Source: Aspidapion aeneum (Eukaryota; Arthropoda; Insecta; Coleoptera; Brentidae). Taken from it: a stretch of DNA of 64,000 nucleotides. Positions 1-12,000 of the stretch are shown piece by piece (within the stretch, counting starts at the first letter, position 1; each line of letters begins with the position of its first letter). The notes below the pieces were generated by a model. It saw only the letters and a list, made by a program, of their open reading frames with translations, searched no databases and was not told the origin of the DNA. The DNA is taken from assembly GCA_963576565.1 (NCBI GenBank), contig OY755042.1, forward strand, positions 12,006,262 to 12,070,261, written 5' to 3'. The position numbers and the translations under genes are program-made.

Positions 1-89
1 CGAATGGAGGAGTCGAAAACTTGTCGTTTTTGCAACTTCACCTCTCACAATCCGAGATCGCTTTGCTTCCACATATCTATGGTCCATAA
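1..89 (+). CDS. Zinc-finger gene, exon a (partial): finger 1
   Basis: The window opens in frame at base 1. The exon encodes about 29 residues with one C2H2 finger, from CRFC to the pair H-x4-H (CFHISMVH). The donor is CATAA|gtaagt, leaving two bases of a lysine codon. Upstream coding sequence lies outside the window, so the ATG at base 4 is probably an internal methionine rather than the start. Confidence 0.85.
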   Translation, partial: NGGVENLSFLQLHLSQSEIALLPHIYGP

Positions 90-3000
90 GTAAGTTACAC
101 TAATAGAGAGTTTATGGTCGTGCCAATAACTTCGCCGACAACGATAACTTGAACAATATTTAACAGTTTGAAATAGCCTTTTTGGTATAATTTTTTTTGT
201 CGGCGCTGGCGCATAACGGCGCAGTTTGGTGCGTAAGACCATTGGAAATCGAGACAGAGATAGAGTCGGTTGGTGTATATCTAGAATAAATAACTTTGAT
301 TCGGTCACAGATTAGGTTAGATAAGATTAGCAGGTTCTGTCTGGTCTGGTTGTTTTTAATTTGTTAAATTAAATAGTTTCCTGTCGTTAAGACAAAATTA
401 ATACGTTAACTCAAAATAAATAGTACCCAAATTTATTGCTTTTTTTAAACGTGTTTTAAAGTACCCTGTATCTATCTATCTTAAAAGGGTTAGGAATTGT
501 AATAAGTAAGAATTTGGTAGTGGTCTTTGTTTACAACCTACATTTACTGTTTAAAAAGTTAAAGAATGGATCATTAACATCAAGAGTTGTTTGTTATTGA
601 TCAATTCGAATAGTCACATAGCGCCACCTGGTCCGAAATAGCGTGGAATTTAATAGAAGATAAAATGCAATTTTAACAAGGGTGTTCAAATACTGACGCA
701 GCAAGAATAACCAAATTTGGCACAAACGATAAAATGGTAGAGTGCAAAATGAAAATTAATCAAAATTTTTTGATTTACGGATTCCAGTATTACCACTTTT
801 TATTTTCTTAAATTTTACAGGAACATGAAATTTAGTAGGTAGGTACCCAAGTAACATTATTACCACTCAAGGTTTTATTAATTTGGTTCCTAGGTTATTT
901 AGAGGGTGCTGTTATTGGTTTTAGGATCAATTTGGCTACATAAAAGTAATTTATATTGCCAATTACCTAAAGGGGTGTTATACAACCAAAAAGTGATTTA
1001 TAAAGGGAGTATAATAAAACTGATATTCCTTCTGTTCCTTTTAGATACTTTTGGTTTTATTGATTTCTGATTTATAAAGATGGTCTTATAAAACCATTTT
1101 ACCTAAAGTTTTTAAAAAGATATAAATCTAAACTTTGGTCATTTAGTTTTTTTCATTAATTTAGGTCATCACAAAAGTGTTTTATAATAGAGCTAAAAGT
1201 TTATCTTAAATCCTTTTGTTTTTATAGTTACCAGTAGTTCAAAAGTAAATATGATTAGATAGGCGGCCATATAGAACCTAGTTTCCTTAAGGTTTTTAAG
1301 AGTGGTAAATATAAACTTTAGACTTTTGGTTTTTGTCATTACTTTTAGGCAGTTTAAAAAGGTTTTATAGGAAGGCTTAAGGTAAACTTAATTCTTTTGT
1401 ATTTATAGTTACCCATAGCTGTATATTAAATATTATTTAAATAGGCGGCCATATAAAACCTTGTTTCCTTAAGGGTTCTAACAGAAGTAAGTAAATACTT
1501 TCGTGTTTTATTTCTATTTCTTGTAAAAATAATAGATATACCAAGGTAAAGATTGATACCTACCTATTGCCAGATTGATTATTTAAAGCCCAATAATTGT
1601 TGAGTTTCCGTCCTCCTGGGTAAGACACCCAGGCCTAGATAAGGTCTGTTTAGATGGGCAATATAAGAGGTTGCCCTCCAACCTGCAGGCACAACGAATA
1701 TCATTGCACTGGCCCTCTTGATTGTGTCGAAATTGCACGATAAAAAACATTTAAAACTGTTGAATTATACGCTTTTAAACACTTTAAAAACAAATACAAA
1801 AAATTTAAGTGAGGTTATATTGACTATGTTTACATTGTTTTTTGTATTGGTTTCATAAGGGCACTCAAAAATCCTTGTTGCGATACAGTAACAAATAAAA
1901 CCAATTGACCACTATAAAACCATAATGGCGTATATAAATTTATTTAAAAAATATTGTAAAGAGAAAATATTTATCTAGTCGTTTTAGCAGTGTTTTTTAA
2001 CAATAATTTTACTTTAATTTTAATTTATGTAAACCAAACAGACTTTTTTAATGGTGAATAGTGTAAATGATTTTTTTTAATTTTCATTATTTGTTATTTT
2101 GTTATCAAAAAACTATTAAAAAACATTCTTGAGCTGGCGCGCTTGTTTTGAGAGCTTTTCAGATACGATTTTAACAGAAAAATAAATCTGGCAGGCAATT
2201 TGATCATCAACAAAACGACAAACTCGGTATATTTTTATGTGATAAAATAATTTTGGGACTTTGACATTTTTTGGCAATTTTGTGACCTAAATTATTTTAT
2301 ATAGCCATTGTGAATCTAAAATATCGCCATAGCTTTTATAGGAAAACTTCTTTACTCTGAAGGTATTATGGTATTCAACAGAATCGCCAGGATACCAAAT
2401 TACCAAATCTAGTTTTATAATAGGATAGAGGACGTTTCTGAGTTGCTTTTAGAACCTGGCATAATAGCTTTAGGCTCTAAAAGGTTCTATACTGGTGGAA
2501 CCGCTAGAGGGCGAAGCTGGAGTTTATTTCTTATGGTTTTATAGTGAGTTTAATACACAGGTTGCCACCACCAATTGAGTAGTCCCATTTAGGAGGTCTA
2601 AGGGGTATATAAGGGTAATGGGAACGTGCTAGCGACCAAACATTGAAACTAATGGTTTTAAGGAAAGGCGCTGGCAACCTTTTAGCTTCTGCTATAAATA
2701 AAGAAATGTTACTTGGGTAGTGCTGATTCTAAAAGGCAATAATTACATCCTTTTACAAAATACAAAAAAAAATCTTGGTAGACCTTTAAATAGCGTGGAA
2801 TTTAATAGAAGATAAAATGCAATTTTAACAAGGGTGTTCAAAAACTGACGCAGCAAGAATAACCAAATTTGGCACAAACGATAAAATGGTAGAGTTCAAA
2901 ATTAAAATTAATCAAAATTTTTTGATTTACGGATTCCAGTATTACCACTTTTTATTTTCTTAAGTTTTGCAGGAACATGAAATTTAGTAGGTAGGTAGTG

Positions 3001-6000
3001 CTGATTCTAAAAGGCAATAATTACATCCTTTTACAAAATACAAAAAAAAAATTTGGTAGACCTTTACTGATCTTGAAACTAACCCCTTAAATTAAAAATA
3101 ATTCCAAACAAAAACCTCAAACAGAAGAAACCCATTTTATCACGTATAAAATAAATCAAATATGAACCGGTATTTTGTATTAAAAATTGTATTTATACAA
3201 GAAATAAGAGTTTGAATATATTTTTCTACAAAATCTCTTACATTTTTTAAACTTTTTTAGCACTGGAACGACAGGTTTTGAATCCCTTCATTAAATGATG
3301 AAAATGGTCATGTCTAACCAAATACGCATTAACGGTTCTGCATTTTCCTCGTGGTAACCTCCCAATTGTTCTTTGAGTGGCCTAAATATGTAGTGGCTAC
3401 TGGGCGACAAATTAGGAGTGTGTGTGTTCAAGTGTTTACTAATGCATTTCGTGCAATTTTTCTTGAGTCAGCTGTGTGTGGCAAAGTGTTTTCATAAAGC
3501 AGAATCTCACTTCTATTAGGCATAATATGTCACATTTTTTCCCGGTAAGCTCTGAGATGTCAGAAAACCGTTACAAGAACTTTTTCTGCGGAAAGACTGG
3601 TCTTCGCTTTCGCCGGTGCTGTCCTTTCAGGTCGCTTGGCCATCCCAAAAATCTTTGTGTTAGTTATAGACTTGAGTCCTTGAAAGTATTTCATCGACGC
3701 AGAAAGCCGCCGCTAAATTTCGGACGGTTTTGCGCTCTCCCGGGTGCGTATTTACGTTTCCGTGCTCATTTCACGTCGGCGCGGTTTTGAAATAGACAAG
3801 GAAATGTTACAATATATTTGGGTTCAAATACGTGTTGATTTTAAGAGTTTTGATCTCGAAATGAGCACGGATCTGTAACACAACATCGCTCGGTAAACTA
3901 TTACAAAAGCGTATTCAACTGTCAGGTTAAAACGCTAACATAACGAAATCTAATCAAATCTAACCGAACCGAACCAAAGCAAACTGAACCAATAAATTTT
4001 TTCAAAAAAAAAACTTTCCTGACTTCCTATCCGGGATCCTAGAGGATGTGAATCCGAACCGAAACGAACCGAATTGAACCAAATCGAACCGAACCAAAGC
4101 AAACTGAACCAACAATTAAAATAAAAACTTTCCTGACTTCTTTCCCGGGATCCTAGAGGGTGTGAATAGTGTTGTAATTTAGTTTGGTTAGGTTAGGTTT
4201 GGTTTGGTTTAGTTAGGATCGGTTCGGTTCGGATTCACATCCTCTAGGATCCCGGGTAGGAACTCAGGAAAGTTTTTTTTTTTTTTTAATTATTGGTTCA
4301 GTTTGCTTTGGTTCGGTTCGGTTCGGTTAGATTTGATTGATTAGCTTTCGTTAGGTTAGGTTTTTGAAACTTTCTATTTTCATGTGGTTAGAAATCAAGT
4401 GAAAATCATTTAAATCATTAAAATTTATTAATAACACAGCAACATTTGTCGTCGTAGTTGCCGGTGTAAGACAATGAACACTGAACTTTGCAGGTATAGT
4501 TAATGGAAGAGTGTTCTTCAAACTTAAGAATTTCAAAATCTTGAGTAATATTAGTAAAAATACTTTTAAACTGCTCCATAATTTTTATATTTACAAATAT
4601 ATAACCTCAAAATCAAACTAATAAACAACGTGAATCCAATTTAAGTTTCAAATGTGCACTGATAAGTAAACCCCTGCGCTGCGTAATTCAATACAAATGC
4701 GTGCCTTGTTCGAGCCTAGGCGCCTTAAAATCAACACGCATTTGTAACCAAATATGTTGCAACATTTCCGTGTCTATTTCAAAACAGCGCTGCCATGAAA
4801 TGAACACGGAAACGTAAATACGCCTCCCGGGTTTATTTTGGGACAGAAGAACGTAAAATATTTTAACTTATAAACATAAAGCTTGGCAATTTATTCATCA
4901 CTGATGTCATATTGTGATTAGATTTGCTCTTCCTGTATTTTTTTTTAATTCCGCTTCTTTCAAAAGACAGAACCACTGTGAATTGATTTTGATGGGTGTT
5001 ATCTGTGGGTTCCTTTGTTTATTTATACACAATTAAAATAATTATTCCATTATTTCTATTAAACCGTTACAAGAACTTTTTGAGCAGATACACTGCTCTT
5101 GGCTTTCGCCGGTTCTGCCCCTTCAGGTCTCTTGGCCATCCCAAAAATCTTTATGTCAGTTATAGACAACATATTGACGCGGACCGAACCGAACTATTCT
5201 GTGGTTATAGACTTGGGTCCTTGAAAGTGTTTCATCGCCGCAGAAAGCCGAAAGTAAATTTCGGATGGTTTTACGCTCTCCCGGCTATAGTTTGGGACAG
5301 AAGAAGCTTTACGTAAAATAGGTTAAAATTTAGTGCCTGCTATTATTAGTTGACGAGTTATGCTCGAGTCAAAAATTCTGAAACCTGTTTGTTGTTTTTA
5401 AAGGGCAAAATTCACATTTTGAATGCCATTTAACATATAAACATAAAGCGTGGCTATTTAGTCATGACTAATGTCATATTGTGATTGGATTTGCCCTTCC
5501 TGTAATTTTTTCAAAATGCCGCTTCTTTCAAAAGACGGAACCACTGTGAATTGGTTTTAATGGGTATTATCTGTGGGTTCCTTTGCTTATTTATACAACA
5601 TTAAAATAATTATTCCATTATTTTGTTTGATTAAGTAAAAGTGGTCATGAATAATTTATTTTTAGAAAATTTAAAGCGACATGGTGTTGGATTTGTAACG
5701 ACAATGTCGAAAACCTCAAGGAGCACAGCAAAACGCACCGGCAAGACTTGGAGTGTCCTTTCTGTAAAAGGGTTTCCAAAAACAACTCGTCTCTTATCTC
5801 GCATCTCTATCGTCACACAGGTATGAACTTTTAAGCCGTCGAATTTCCAGAAAAGCTGGCCATAATGTAGTTAGAGCAAAAAAATTTGAAAAGGCTCTCT
5901 GTTTTCGGTCTAGAAGCAAATCATATTACTTTTTGGCAACACCATTGCCTTCTAATTCGACTCCGCTGAATCCGAATATCCCTGTTGCCAACTCGAAATA

Positions 6001-9000
6001 TCGACAGGGATGGAGAAAATCCCCCCCAAAAACCTGTTTTTTTTTTCAGTTTTATTAAATTTTCTCGAAAACTAACCTTTTTATTAAAAATTGCAAAAAA
6101 CGGTTTTTTGTGGAGAATAGAATTCCCTTTACAACGATATATTGGTCAATAAGGTTACGAAAAGCAAGTGGCTCTTCAGTGGCGTCCGGAAATCAGAATT
6201 GTTTCGAAAAAACATGTTTATTATAGGTTTTATAAAATTTTCTCAAACACTACACTTCCTGGGAAAAAATATGTAGTATACTTTATTGTAGAAAATATAA
6301 TTTCTTTTTAAAAGCTGTAACATAATGTGGGGTTTATGGCACAGAAAAGTCTCCAGTGGCGTACTTATATAAAGAAATTTTTCAAAAATAAACCAAATAA
6401 TCAATTTTTGTTACTTATTTTATGCATTTTCAAAGAAAAATAAGCTATAGATAAACCTTTGTTTGTAGGAAAATTTTAATTTTTTTTTTTTTGGTTTTTT
6501 GGTAATTTTTGAGAGTGACCCTAATCACATTTTATGATATATTGTTTAAAATGAAATTTCATTATCCACTGATAAGTTAGGAAGATATTTTGTCGTAAGA
6601 AGCTTAGTTTTTAAGAAAATTGGATCAAACCTGTAAAAAAATTGATTAGTTTGGTGGTTTTAAATAATTACTTTAAAACAAGTACACCACTGGAGATTGT
6701 TTGAAAGGAAATTTTATTTTTATTTACGGACGTCGCTGGAGAGTTTGTTATAAGTAAAGCCCCACCGAGTTTTACATTGTTGCAAAGAGAATTTCACTCT
6801 ACAATAAAGTATAATTTTTCATATTAAGCTTAGTTTCTGAAAAAATTAGATAATACGTGTAACAAAAATGGTTTATTTTCTGTTTTTTAAAATTGATTTA
6901 ATTTACGGATGCCCCTAAAGTTTTAATTATGAAACCAATCCGATCATGTTATCGTTTTAAAGGAAATTTTATTGACTATACTACATGTTTTCCTGTAGAT
7001 ATCACTTTTAAAAAATCGAATAAATCTTGGGAAAAACATGGGTATTTTTTCAACTTTTTTAAATTACTTTAATTAACGGACGCCGCTGGAGAGTTTGGTA
7101 TCAGTCTCCAACTCCATGGTATTATATATAATTTTATTATCTACAATAAAGTATGTTATAAATGTTTCTCTAGAAGCTTAGTTTTTAAGGAAATTTTAAA
7201 AAACCTCAAACTTTCAGATTTTGGGGGTCTGGGGGAAATTTTGGAGGTCTTTGAAGCCATTTAAAAAAAAACTAATATGATATTATTTTTATATATATCT
7301 TTTTGTCGATTTGGGCATTTACAGCGGCAATTTAAAATTTCGATTTAGTAGTTGTTCAGATTACCGGTATATAGACATCTGAGCCCTGAAGGGGAGAAAA
7401 CTAGAGATATCCCAAAAAAATTACCCCAAAGTTAAATTCGCCGCGTTTGGGAAAACAGAAGTCTATTGAACTAAAAACAAAGGGGAAAGAATCGGCAACA
7501 CGCTAGAAGCTTACCTTCTTTCATTTAACAGCAGTTCCACACTCACCGGCCGCGGCCTTTTCTTGTGGTTGGAATTTCGGTCTTAAACTTAACACCACGT
7601 GTGACTTCTTTCAGTTTCTTGTCGGAAGTGATTTTTTCATTCCCCTGTCAAACACAGGGTGGCGCTTCAAACTCCCAGCGTGTGCAAAAACGCGCATGAT
7701 TTTTTCCAAAATGATCAGGTGATCAAAAAGAAAATAACTTTCAACAAAGAGAGAAATTATCACCTGATCGGAATTTTTCCCAAACAAGGACTTTCTTTTT
7801 TGAAGGTTTTTGCTGAAAGCCCAAAGATATCAAAACAAACTTCAAGGTTAGGTTTTCCAAAAAATTCAAAATAAAACAAAAACAAAAATAACTGGCAGCA
7901 TTAAACAAACACCCTGTTCCTTTATACTGCCGTCCTAAGCCAAAAAAGCGTATCTAATTTTTTTTCGATTTTTGAATTTTCATCAATATGGATACATAAC
8001 GAAATAATCTACATGTATACTAAGCAAAATAGACGTAGCCTGTATAGAAGAAATAAAGAAAATAGCCGTATCTCAAAAAAATAAAAAAATATTAAAACCT
8101 AAGCGACTAAAACTTATCTCCTATTTCTAAGTGAAATAGTGAAAATTTCAGTTGCGTCTTTTTGGCCTAGGACGGCAGTATATACCACATAGGAAAAAGC
8201 TTGGCCAGGGAAGCCAGCTTACTAAAATAAAAACTAGCAGGTCCTTGAACTAAAAGTTAAAAGAAGATGGGGATCATCGGTGGAGCAACTGTACATCAAA
8301 GTTAACGAGACAACAATCTATCTCGCGTTACGACATTGACATTGTATTTTCTTTTATATCGGCGTAGTAAACAATGCAATGGAATTTATTCGACTCGGCA
8401 TGGCAGGCGGAGCAAGAATCGGGAGGGGTTAAAGTGAAAAATTTGCTTCTATTTTTATTAAACATCTGTTACATTAGTTTTTTCTTTCTACACAGGCTTC
8501 CCTATGGCCAGTATAGCTTTTTCCTATATGGTTGATAGACAAAAACAAAATACAAACAAATTTTTTTTCCAAATTTTGGTGCTGTGATAGTAGTTGTAAA
8601 AGCAAAGTTTAAAAAAACATTTCCAAACTAGGAAAAACCTTTCATTTTGAAATTTGTATAAGAGAACTTGGCTTTACTTTTATCTCAATTCTTTTTACAA
8701 AATACCATTTTCGCGAACTTTTTTACTTTTTTTTTACAAGAAATGTTTTTGTTACGATTTACTTTTTTGGTTTTTATGTTAATTATTCTTTTTCGCAGTA
8801 TCCCTATCGATCCGATGTAAATCGTGCGACATGACATTCGAGAGGCAGGAACTGCTCGAGAGGCACAATGCCGAATTACATCCCGTTAAGTTAGGTCCTG
8901 CAGCGCTACAAGTTAAAGAAATGAGACTCAAAAAGAGGCTGGAGGCTGGTCTGAGGCAAAAATCCAGAGTATCCCAGTTTCCAAAACATCAGGTAAAGCA

Positions 9001-12000
9001 GTTTTCTTTTAAAAGGCTTGTCGAACTCAACTACACAACTAGCTTCTTGATTACAAATATCCTAGTTACCTATAAATTGTAAATAATCCCAATTCTCCAA
9101 ACTCAAAAAGACGATAAAATGTATTGGCCGGAAGAGACCGATTTTTCTTATTCTATAAAACCTTGTTCTAAAATACATTTTTTAAATTATTTTATTTTTA
9201 GGTAGATGCAGAAATCAAAAAAATCGAAGGGAAATTGAATTCCTCTGTCGATTGTCCATTCTGTTCGTTTACTGCAACAAATAGGTAATAAATGTCTTAT
9301 TTTAACTTTTTTAATACTTTTAAAAATCCAACTTTTGAAAAGAAAATCGATGCTCTCGAGATAAAAGGTGATCGATCCAAATAGAGAACTTTTAGGGGGT
9401 TTAAGATAATTCCAAGCGTCAAAAGCACGCCCACAAAAACCGCGCCGGAGCAAAACCGCGCGGAACCAAAACCGTGCGAAACTGAAAACGCGCGGAGCCA
9501 AAACCGCGCCGGAACCCGGCAATGCAAATAGCGCCGAAGGACCAAACCGCGCTTACATAAAATAAATGGTAAACAAGAACCGCGCAAAGTATTTTTTTCG
9601 AAAATTGACCCAACCAATATAGTTCGACTAAGGGGTCCTAAGTCAACTGATTTGTACTCAAATCAGCTTCCCTCTCCTTCTTTTGGCAGGTCAATTGATG
9701 GTAAGTGAGATGATTGAAACCTAACTGTGGTCAATTGATCGCAAACGTAACCTAATCGGTGACACACCTGCTATTCTTGCGGTGGTTTTTTTCTTAGGCG
9801 CGCTTTTGACTTCAGACGCGGTTTTTTTGGTGCGCTTATGGTCTCACGCGTTTTTGTCCTTAAACGCGGTTTTAGTTCTGCGCGATTTTGTTTCGGCGCC
9901 GTTTTTCTTTGCGCGGTTTTGATGCGCGCGGTTTAGCCCGCAGACCTAGAGAAACACTGATCCTTATTTGCGACAATCAATTTCCAATGAAAATGTAAAA
10001 ACTGCATCTTGATAGTGTTTTCATTTTCATGCTACGGTGGGTTTTTAGTTAACGAAATTAGACAAAAAATACTTGAATAATACGTGTAGTAATTTTCCCA
10101 TTAAGTTTATCGTGTAAATCAAAAACTGACGTAACGGACGGGACGTAGGGTATAAACTAAAATTTTCAGTTTTCAAAATTTTACTGTCTGGTGAATTTTA
10201 TTATAAATTGAATAAACAGAAATTACTAAGAACTATTTCTGCATCTAAAATTAAAATTTAAAACATTGTATTTAGAAGGTCTTTTCGCCAAAATTAAAAA
10301 TATAATTTTGAATGGTTTAGTGGACATTTAGCGGAAATGACGAGAGCGAAATTATTTATAAAAAAAGAAGTTTACGCCAAAATAAAATATTCACAAATAG
10401 AAAGTTATAGATCCATCTCATAAAAAAATACAAACTTTTGAATAATCCACCGTAGCATTAAGCCAGCTTGATATGTACATATATCAAATTATGGTTTTCA
10501 CCTTTTAACTTCTGTTGAAATTCTAGCGTCAAAAAATGGGTGAGTTTTGCTTTATATCCCCTAGAAATACATTAAACATCCTTAAAATGCCCTTTACTAT
10601 ACTAAATTATATTCGTTAGATCAATCAGTACACAAGCCGTTAATGAAAGACTATTAATCTTCTAAAATGGCAACAGTGCATCGTCGCGACGAGCTGAAGG
10701 GGCTGCGAGCGCACACGAATAGTTTAAATATTTGGCGCGAAAATTTAATAAGCAACACTAGGTCAACTCTGGTTTGTAATGAAGGGTAATAAGAAGGGAT
10801 TCTGTCCTGAACTAAATTATTTGTCCTTAAATCATAGCTTTCCCTCTCACTCAAAAGGAGGACAAGGGAGCTATAATTTAAAAAATTGTTTTGCAAACAC
10901 GATTCGAATTCGAAAAAAATACGCATTTTATTTTATTCAGAGACGCCCCGCCACACCTTGAAGGCGTGTATTAATCTAGGAGGATTTAATTTTTTTTTTA
11001 AATTAGAAATTTAAAAAAATAATACACGTTAATGGCGATAAATACCTGAAAAAAACTAATTTGTCATAAAAAAACTTAAGCAAAAAATGAATCCAAGAAA
11101 AAGATAAGCGAAGTCCGATCAAAATATTTATAGCCTTTTTTTTTAACATATTATGTACTTTTACTGTTTTACCTTTTACATTAATAAATATTTTTAAACA
11201 GTTTGTGGTGCAGTGGTGGAGTCTAATGATTAAGGTAACGTATGCATAGTAAATTTTTTATATAGTACCTCTTTGTGTTCTATATAGCGCAATTTGAAAA
11301 GATAGTTCAAAAACTAAAAAAAAAAGAAAAATTTAATTAAGATGTTTCTTATATGGTCGTTTATGGTTGTCGAATGATTATGAAAATAATAACCATGGTT
11401 TCTACTAAAGGATACTTAAAAAAACTTGTGCCTTTTTTGCCTATTAGTTTATGGATTTAGTTGCAAACGTCATTAAAATATTTGACTTCCAGTTACCAAT
11501 AATAATATGTTTTTTTTTACTTAAATCAAGTTAACAATGGTGTAAACTTGAAGAAACGCCCTATAAAAAGAAATAATTTTTATTAAGCAACGGCGCAGAT
11601 GTAATAAAACAAACAAACAATAAAAAGCAATGGGTTTAGGTAATAAAGTTTATTTTTTAAAAATAATGTTCCTTTTATTAAAATCATAAGTTAGCAATGG
11701 TGTAAACTTGAAGAAACACCCTGTAAAAAGAAATAATTTTTATTTTATCTAATAGTAAAATATAATAGAAACAAAGCTTATTTTTTAAGAATAACCAATA
11801 TGTTTCCTTTATTTAAATAATAAGTTAGTCATGGTGCAGACTTAATGAAACACCCTGTATATACTATATTTCTAAAAAATACTTAATATAAAATAATAAA
11901 GCTGTCTCTAACCTATAAACGAAAAAAATATATATTTGTGTCAGTGTTTTAATTAAATCCCCCTAAATTATAAAACGGGCACACTGTGCGCCAGTTATAG

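Larger units (their letters stand above)
3569..5635. repeat. Two tandem diverged units of an unnamed repeat
   Basis: Unit 1 is 3569-3745 plus 4833-5064 (interrupted by a Mutator-like insertion); unit 2 is 5065 to about 5635. Shared blocks include the start CGTTACAAGAACTTTTT, a TCTTGGCCATCCCAAAAATC block and a region ending near CTGTGGGTTCCTTTG. Unit 2 has about 100 extra bases around 5328-5430 and a 45-bp insertion at 5168-5212. Short open frames in it (3476-3790 and 4996-5316) run through homologous repeat sequence and resemble no known protein. Confidence 0.75.

Noticed and set aside
3476..3790. 104-codon open frame and its paralogue at 4996-5316
   Set aside because: Both run through a tandem repeat, start in non-homologous sequence and show no domain; one is interrupted by a transposon.
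5641..5826. 61-codon open frames on both strands over exon b
   Set aside because: They are shadows; the spliced frame with two C2H2 fingers is different.
9415..9600. Regularly spaced short repeats, CRISPR-like at first sight
   Set aside because: Units are contiguous 16-mers without unique spacers, in a eukaryotic intron.
9187..9617. Three overlapping minus-strand open frames
   Set aside because: They arise from the GC-rich 16-bp repeat and overlap the real exon at 9202-9284 on the other strand.
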